Positions 53,402 through 57,373 of a DNA stretch of 57,373 bases are shown here, one piece after another (the stretch's first letter is position 1; every line of letters starts with the position of its first letter). The notes under the pieces were generated by a model, which saw only the letters and a program-made list of their open reading frames with translations, did not search any database and was not told where the DNA came from. The DNA is from Bacteroidetes/Chlorobi group bacterium MS-B_bin-24 (GTDB lineage Bacteria; Bacteroidota; Ignavibacteria; Kapaibacteriales; UBA2268). The position numbers were made by a program, and so were the translations under genes. Where the stretch lies: positions 1-57,373 of the forward strand of contig RCNO01000007.1 in NCBI GenBank assembly GCA_003731685.1, written 5' to 3'.

Positions 53402-54079
53402 ATGAAAGAAAGAAGAATAGTAATCGGGGATGTTCATGGTTGTTATCGAACTTTGGTTGAACTAATAGAAAATAAAGTTAAGGCTACTGCCGGCGATAAG
53501 TTGTATTTTCTTGGGGATTTGATTGACCGCGGACCACGCGTCCGCCAAACCGTCGACTATGTCGTAGATTTATGTGAGCGGGGCAGGGCGGTGGTAATTC
53601 GCGGTAACCACGAAGAAATGCTGTTGCAATCATTAACCGATGCCATAGCCTTTTCCACTTGGATTTACAATGGATGCGAATCGACCCTTGCAGGCTTTGG
53701 AGTTCAACATCCATTGGAAATTCCCGAAAAGTATTTGAATTTCTTCCAAAATCTGCTCTATTTTGTTGAATTCGACGATTTTATACTTGTCCATGGCGAT
53801 TTAGATTTTGATGCCGAGAACCCATTCGAGAACAAATACTGGATGGTGTGGGGACGGAGTTTATGCGCTCGACCCGAAAAAATTGGCTATCGGAAAGTTG
53901 TGGTTGGGCACACGCCAACGCCCTTGCCCAGAATTCAAAAGTCGCTGAAAGAGTGGAAAATCTATCTCGATGGTGGATGTGTGTATGCAAACAATCCTTT
54001 CCGCCCCGATTTAGGCTACCTTTGTGCCCTCGAGTTGGATACATCAACTCTTCATTATGTTTATAACATTGATTTTTAG
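53402..54079 (+). CDS. PPP-family serine/threonine protein phosphatase (metallophosphoesterase)
   Basis: The 225-residue protein has the full PPP metal signature: GDVHGCYRTL (about 8-17), FLGDLIDRGP (about 40-49) and RGNHEEML (about 73-80), then VHGDLDF and VVGHTPTP carrying further His ligands. It is the short bacterial type related to PrpA/ApaH-like phosphatases and probably removes phosphate from proteins or small nucleotides. Catalytic residues all look intact. It is divergent from the E1 gene and upstream of a membrane-protein gene (58-base gap). Confidence 0.92.
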   Translation: MKERRIVIGDVHGCYRTLVELIENKVKATAGDKLYFLGDLIDRGPRVRQTVDYVVDLCERGRAVVIRGNHEEMLLQSLTDAIAFSTWIYNGCESTLAGFGVQHPLEIPEKYLNFFQNLLYFVEFDDFILVHGDLDFDAENPFENKYWMVWGRSLCARPEKIGYRKVVVGHTPTPLPRIQKSLKEWKIYLDGGCVYANNPFRPDLGYLCALELDTSTLHYVYNIDF

Positions 54080-54137
54080 GCAAACCTAAATTCAATTTTT
54101 TTATTAATTTTGTTATTTTGAAAAATAAATTTTTAAA

Positions 54138-55181
54138 ATGTTTATTAGAAGAATAATTATTCTGATTTCTTTATTTTCGTTGGTAGTTGGTTTAACAGCG
54201 GGAATTACTCGTGCTGGGGAATTTAACCTTTTGTTCTATATAAATCAATATCATTTTCTAATTATGATTGGAAGTTTTCTGGGCACTTTAATAACATTGG
54301 AAAGAGTTGTGACAATTGAAAACAAAGTGTTTCACTATCTACCTTTGTTAAATGGTTCAAGCCTTATTTTCTTTCTTCTGAATGAGCCCGAAATTGCAAA
54401 CTTAATGTTGGTTTTGGGTGGATTAATACTTACTTTGATATTTCTCTACTTTTTGTTTTCGCATAACGACCTTGTTCATTGGCTATTTTTGCTCTCGGGA
54501 ATAGCATATACATTGGGAATGCTTGTATTTTATTTGGATAAAGACCTATTTTTGAGTGTAAGACTGCTCGAAATGTTCCTTTTGATTACGATTATCGCCG
54601 AAAGACTTGAATTGAGTAAGTTTATTGGCATTTCAAATTTTAAAAAATACATTCTTTTGCTTTTTCTGATACTTTCTGGCTTTTTCTTGAAAATCAATGA
54701 AATTGCTTATGGTGTTTCAATAATTCTTATTGCCCTTTGGTTAATGCAAAACGATATAGCAAGGATAAATATTAAAAAGTCCGAACCTTTTCGCTTTCGT
54801 GGTATTGCATTGATGTTTGGCTATTTTGGGTTGCTGATAAATGGTTTGACAATTGTGTTGCCAAAGTATTCAACATACGACCTGCAAATACACTCTTTCT
54901 TCCTTGGTTTTGTAATGAATATGATTTTTGCACATATATCAATAATCTTACCTGCTGTTTTGAAAGTGAAAATTAAAGAAAACTACTTTTTAAACTATAC
55001 TGTTCTCATCACATTTCAAATTGTTTTAATTTTGCGGTTCCTTTCTACAATTTTATTTGGGAGTAGTTTCCCGCATTTAGCATTAGTAAACGCAATTGTG
55101 CTTCTTCTTTTCTTTATTGTTAATCTTTTTAGCATTCTATCAGAGAAAATTCATAAAAGTCTACAAGGTCCTAATGTTTAA
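54138..55181 (+). CDS. Polytopic membrane protein, possibly NnrS-like
   Basis: The 347-residue protein is almost all hydrophobic, with 11 or 12 membrane helices and very short loops, rich in Leu, Ile and Phe. A conserved-looking segment is IHSFFLGFVMNMIFAHISIILPAVL (split: HSFFLGFVMNMIFAH, ISIILPAVL) near 250-270, with His residues in a helix that could bind heme or metal. This pattern recalls NnrS and related heme/copper membrane proteins linked to nitric oxide, which would fit the nrfHA genes in the window, but similarity is weak and I cannot confirm the family. It is followed by a cysteine hydrolase gene after 16 bases. Confidence 0.7.
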   Translation: MFIRRIIILISLFSLVVGLTAGITRAGEFNLLFYINQYHFLIMIGSFLGTLITLERVVTIENKVFHYLPLLNGSSLIFFLLNEPEIANLMLVLGGLILTLIFLYFLFSHNDLVHWLFLLSGIAYTLGMLVFYLDKDLFLSVRLLEMFLLITIIAERLELSKFIGISNFKKYILLLFLILSGFFLKINEIAYGVSIILIALWLMQNDIARINIKKSEPFRFRGIALMFGYFGLLINGLTIVLPKYSTYDLQIHSFFLGFVMNMIFAHISIILPAVLKVKIKENYFLNYTVLITFQIVLILRFLSTILFGSSFPHLALVNAIVLLLFFIVNLFSILSEKIHKSLQGPNV

Positions 55182-55197
55182 CATTTAGAGGTTTCTT

Positions 55198-55854
55198 ATG
55201 GATTACTATGTAACAAAAACAAATCTTGCTCAAAAAACAAATCAATGGCTGAACAGAATCGCTCCGTTTAATACGCACAAACTCGCTTTAAACCCATCAA
55301 AATCTGCACTACTTGTTATCGATATGCAAAAGTTTTTCCTCGACCCCGAGTCGCCCACATTTACTTGCGGAGGTCTTGCGATAATTGATAATTTAAAGAG
55401 CTTAATTGATGCATATCGAAGGAAAGGGCTACCGGTGATTTTTACCTGCCACGTCCACGACCCCAAGGGGATTGATTCTGGGATAATGAAATGGTGGTGG
55501 GAAGGAATGTGTATAGAAAATAGTCCCGAAAGTAAGGTAATAGATGAAATTGCCCCACGAGAAGAGGAGAAAATAATCTACAAGCACCGTTATTCTGCTT
55601 TTTACAACACCGATTTGGAAACCTATCTTCGTGGCTTAAAAGTCGAAGACCTTGTTGTAACAGGAATTATGACCAATATGTGCTGTGAGTCGACTGCTCG
55701 CGATGCTTACTACCGTGACTACAGGGTGTTTTTCCTTGCCGATGCAACAGGTTCTATTAACGAAGAGATGCATATTGCCTCTTTACTTAATCTGGCTTTG
55801 GGTTTTGCCTATGTTACACACACCCAAGAAATTTTGAATTTTTTGGAAACTTAA
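55198..55854 (+). CDS. Isochorismatase-family cysteine hydrolase
   Basis: The 218-residue protein belongs to the isochorismatase/nicotinamidase superfamily. The catalytic triad is visible: Asp42 in VIDMQ, Lys129 in IYKHRYSAF and Cys162 in GIMTNMCCESTARDA, with the usual cis-peptide region GIMTN. Substrates in the family include isochorismate, nicotinamide and small amides or ureas; no neighbour indicates which one. TNMCCESTARDA is closer to isochorismatase-like hydrolases than to nicotinamidases. It is probably cotranscribed with the upstream membrane-protein gene. Confidence 0.92.
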   Translation: MDYYVTKTNLAQKTNQWLNRIAPFNTHKLALNPSKSALLVIDMQKFFLDPESPTFTCGGLAIIDNLKSLIDAYRRKGLPVIFTCHVHDPKGIDSGIMKWWWEGMCIENSPESKVIDEIAPREEEKIIYKHRYSAFYNTDLETYLRGLKVEDLVVTGIMTNMCCESTARDAYYRDYRVFFLADATGSINEEMHIASLLNLALGFAYVTHTQEILNFLET

Positions 55855-55993
55855 TTTTGGAATTAAAGCGTGCCTAAATCAACACTGTTTTTTAAGTTCA
55901 AGCGCGGAAGTTTTTGTTTTAAATAAATTTGATATTTGCTCAATACAATCAACCCTTTAAATAAAGATAGAAAATTTTTCATATTATCGTCTC

Positions 55994-56150
55994 GTAGGGG
56001 CGAGCGGCCGCTCGCCCCTACAATTTTCCAGACATCGGATGTCTGGCAGACATCCGATGTCTTTTTGTAAAGGGTCGCGAACGAGAGTTATTCGGTCAAG
56101 CCACCAAATAATTTATTATCTCTTAAGGGCGAATAATTATCCGCCCCTAC
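55994..56150. repeat. Second hairpin - B - second hairpin (hybrid composite)
   Basis: A perfect 28-base palindrome GTAGGGGCGAGCGG / CCGCTCGCCCCTAC (55994-56021), B hairpin (56030-56062), and an A/T-centred second hairpin (56123-56150). B stands where A stands in the other composites, eight bases after the second hairpin, and the sequence between B and the last hairpin is unlike spacer 1 or 2. The 55855-56270 gap holds no gene. Confidence 0.92.
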
Positions 56151-56270
56151 ATAAATTTTGTTTCATTGTTATTTCAATGTTCAACACAAATTTTATTGAT
56201 AATTAAAAGCATTTCCTTTAAATAATATTAAATTGCTTAAATTTAATTTTTTCAAAATTGATAATTGAAA

Positions 56271-57373
56271 ATGGATGAAAAGAACAAGCAGTTGGTGGAA
56301 GCCAAAATCAAGCAGATGTTCGAACTTAAAGGCAAGGCTCTCGAAGGTGGCGGGAAAGACCGCATCGAGGCACAGCATAAAAAAGGGAAGCTGACTGCAC
56401 GCGAGCGAATCGATTTGCTTTTGGACAAGGGGAGCTTTTACGAAATCGATATGCTTGTCCATCATCATTCTCACGATTTTGGCTTGGACAAAAATGTCTT
56501 CTTTGGCGATGGCGTTGTTACCGGCTACGGAACAATCGAAGGGCGAAAGGTTTTTGTATTTTCACAAGATTTTACCGTTCTTGGTGGCAGTCTCGCTGCT
56601 GAACACGGGCGAAAAATTTGCAAAATTATGGATATGGCTATGAAACTTGGATGCCCTGTGATTGGGTTGAACGATTCGGGTGGGGCTCGTGTGCAAGAAG
56701 GCGTAATCTCGCTTGGTGCTTATGCCGATATTTTCCTACGCAATACGCTTGCTTCGGGTGTTATTCCGCAAATTTCGGTTATTATGGGACCTTGCGCCGG
56801 CGGCGCTGTCTACTCCCCCGCTATTACCGATTTTATCATAATGGTGGAAAAAACATCGTATATGTTTGTTACAGGTCCAAAGGTTGTAAAGACTGTTCTA
56901 CACGAGGAATATACCTCCGAAGAGCTTGGCGGGGCTAATGTCCACGCTACGAAAAGCGGAGTAGCCCATTTTACAGCTCCGAACGATTTGGAAGCCCTGC
57001 GTCTTGTTCGGAAACTCCTTTCCTTTATTCCATCGAACAACAGCGAAGACCCGCCATTTATACCAAACGATGACCCAATCGACCGAGAAGATGAGGAGCT
57101 GAACTACATCGTCCCTGCAAATCCCAATCAACCATACGATATGAAGGATATAATTCGTAAAATTGCCGACAATGGGGAATTTCTGGAAGTTCATAAGGAT
57201 TGGGCACCTAATATCATTGTTGGGTTCATACGGCTTGGGGGCTATTCTGTTGGGGTTGTTGCCAACCAGCCGGCTGTGCTTGCTGGCGTTTTGGATATTA
57301 ATTCTTCGAGGAAGGGTGCCCGCTTTGTTCGATTTTGCGATGCTTTCAATATTCCTCTGCTTGTTCTCGAAGA
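56271..57373 (+). CDS. Acyl-CoA carboxylase carboxyltransferase subunit (propionyl-CoA carboxylase beta / MmdA type), truncated by the window edge
   Basis: The frame opens at ATG 56271 ([16 protein letters not shown]) and is cut by the window end after about 367 residues; a full protein has about 515. It shows the carboxyltransferase hallmarks [17 protein letters not shown] (about 42-58), [18 protein letters not shown], the acyl-CoA-binding [13 protein letters not shown] (about 140-152), and the oxyanion segment [14 protein letters not shown]. It transfers carboxyl groups from biotin to propionyl- or a related acyl-CoA, or in the reverse direction in sodium-pumping decarboxylases. The biotin carrier and other subunits are not visible here. 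No ribosome-binding site is evident. Confidence 0.94.
   Translation, partial: MDEKNKQLVEAKIKQMFELKGKALEGGGKDRIEAQHKKGKLTARERIDLLLDKGSFYEIDMLVHHHSHDFGLDKNVFFGDGVVTGYGTIEGRKVFVFSQDFTVLGGSLAAEHGRKICKIMDMAMKLGCPVIGLNDSGGARVQEGVISLGAYADIFLRNTLASGVIPQISVIMGPCAGGAVYSPAITDFIIMVEKTSYMFVTGPKVVKTVLHEEYTSEELGGANVHATKSGVAHFTAPNDLEALRLVRKLLSFIPSNNSEDPPFIPNDDPIDREDEELNYIVPANPNQPYDMKDIIRKIADNGEFLEVHKDWAPNIIVGFIRLGGYSVGVVANQPAVLAGVLDINSSRKGARFVRFCDAFNIPLLVLE

Overview
The window is an A/T-rich stretch of a bacterial chromosome. Gene content fits the Bacteroidota-Chlorobiota group, perhaps an Ignavibacteria- or Kapabacteria-like lineage. This is inferred from a TonB system with two ExbD proteins, a single-chain pyruvate:ferredoxin oxidoreductase, an HrcA/CIRCE heat-shock circuit, a fused alpha-keto acid dehydrogenase E1, an NrfHA nitrite reductase, several lipoproteins and outer-membrane proteins, and a shortage of Shine-Dalgarno sequences. 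No transposase, prophage, CRISPR array, rRNA or tRNA gene was seen.

Layout. 0-3 kb: exported proteins on the minus strand (a truncated beta-barrel-like protein, a TPR-thioredoxin lipoprotein and a small cysteine-containing secreted protein). 3-9 kb: glmS, a short comEC, pgeF and a DUF5714-like protein. 9-12 kb: STAS protein, ExbB, two ExbD and TonB in one run closed by a strong terminator. 12-16 kb: hrcA, a mannose-1-phosphate guanylyltransferase and hutI. 16-19 kb: rpmH-rnpA-yidD-yidC. 19-24 kb: pyruvate:ferredoxin oxidoreductase and a dihydroorotate-dehydrogenase-like partner. 24.5-28.4 kb: metal permease, coaD, then CIRCE-groES-groEL. 28.5-33 kb: two-component system, murB and an outer-membrane protein. 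33.6-41.6 kb: CDGSH protein, mnmE, a parS-like palindrome, ileS, a DksA-like protein with a very long lysine-rich tail, lspA and an rluD-like gene. 41.9-48 kb: LysM lytic transglycosylase, nrfA-nrfH and rfaE2-rfaE1. 48.6-57.4 kb: lipoprotein, CBS protein, secreted protein, fused E1, PPP-type phosphatase, a polytopic membrane protein, a cysteine hydrolase and a truncated acyl-CoA carboxyltransferase.

The rpmH-rnpA-yidD-yidC cluster, mnmE and a perfect parS-type palindrome within 20 kb suggest that the window is near the replication origin, although dnaA, parA and parB are absent from it. The hrcA gene and its expected operator (CIRCE, in front of groESL) are both present.

The most unusual content lies between the genes. 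At least 23 copies of a 33-base hairpin (two 15-base arms, usually a 3-base loop, core ACATCGGATGT) occur, in two types (A and B), together with 13 copies of a second hairpin of the form GTAGGGGCG...CGCCCCTAC. They combine into an ordered composite (A - spacer 1 - B - spacer 2 - second hairpin) of about 218 bases. The composite is tandemly repeated three times at 50.5-51.2 kb, present singly at 48.3 kb, present in the opposite orientation at 24.1-24.5 kb, and found as fragments elsewhere. I do not recognise this composite as a named element.
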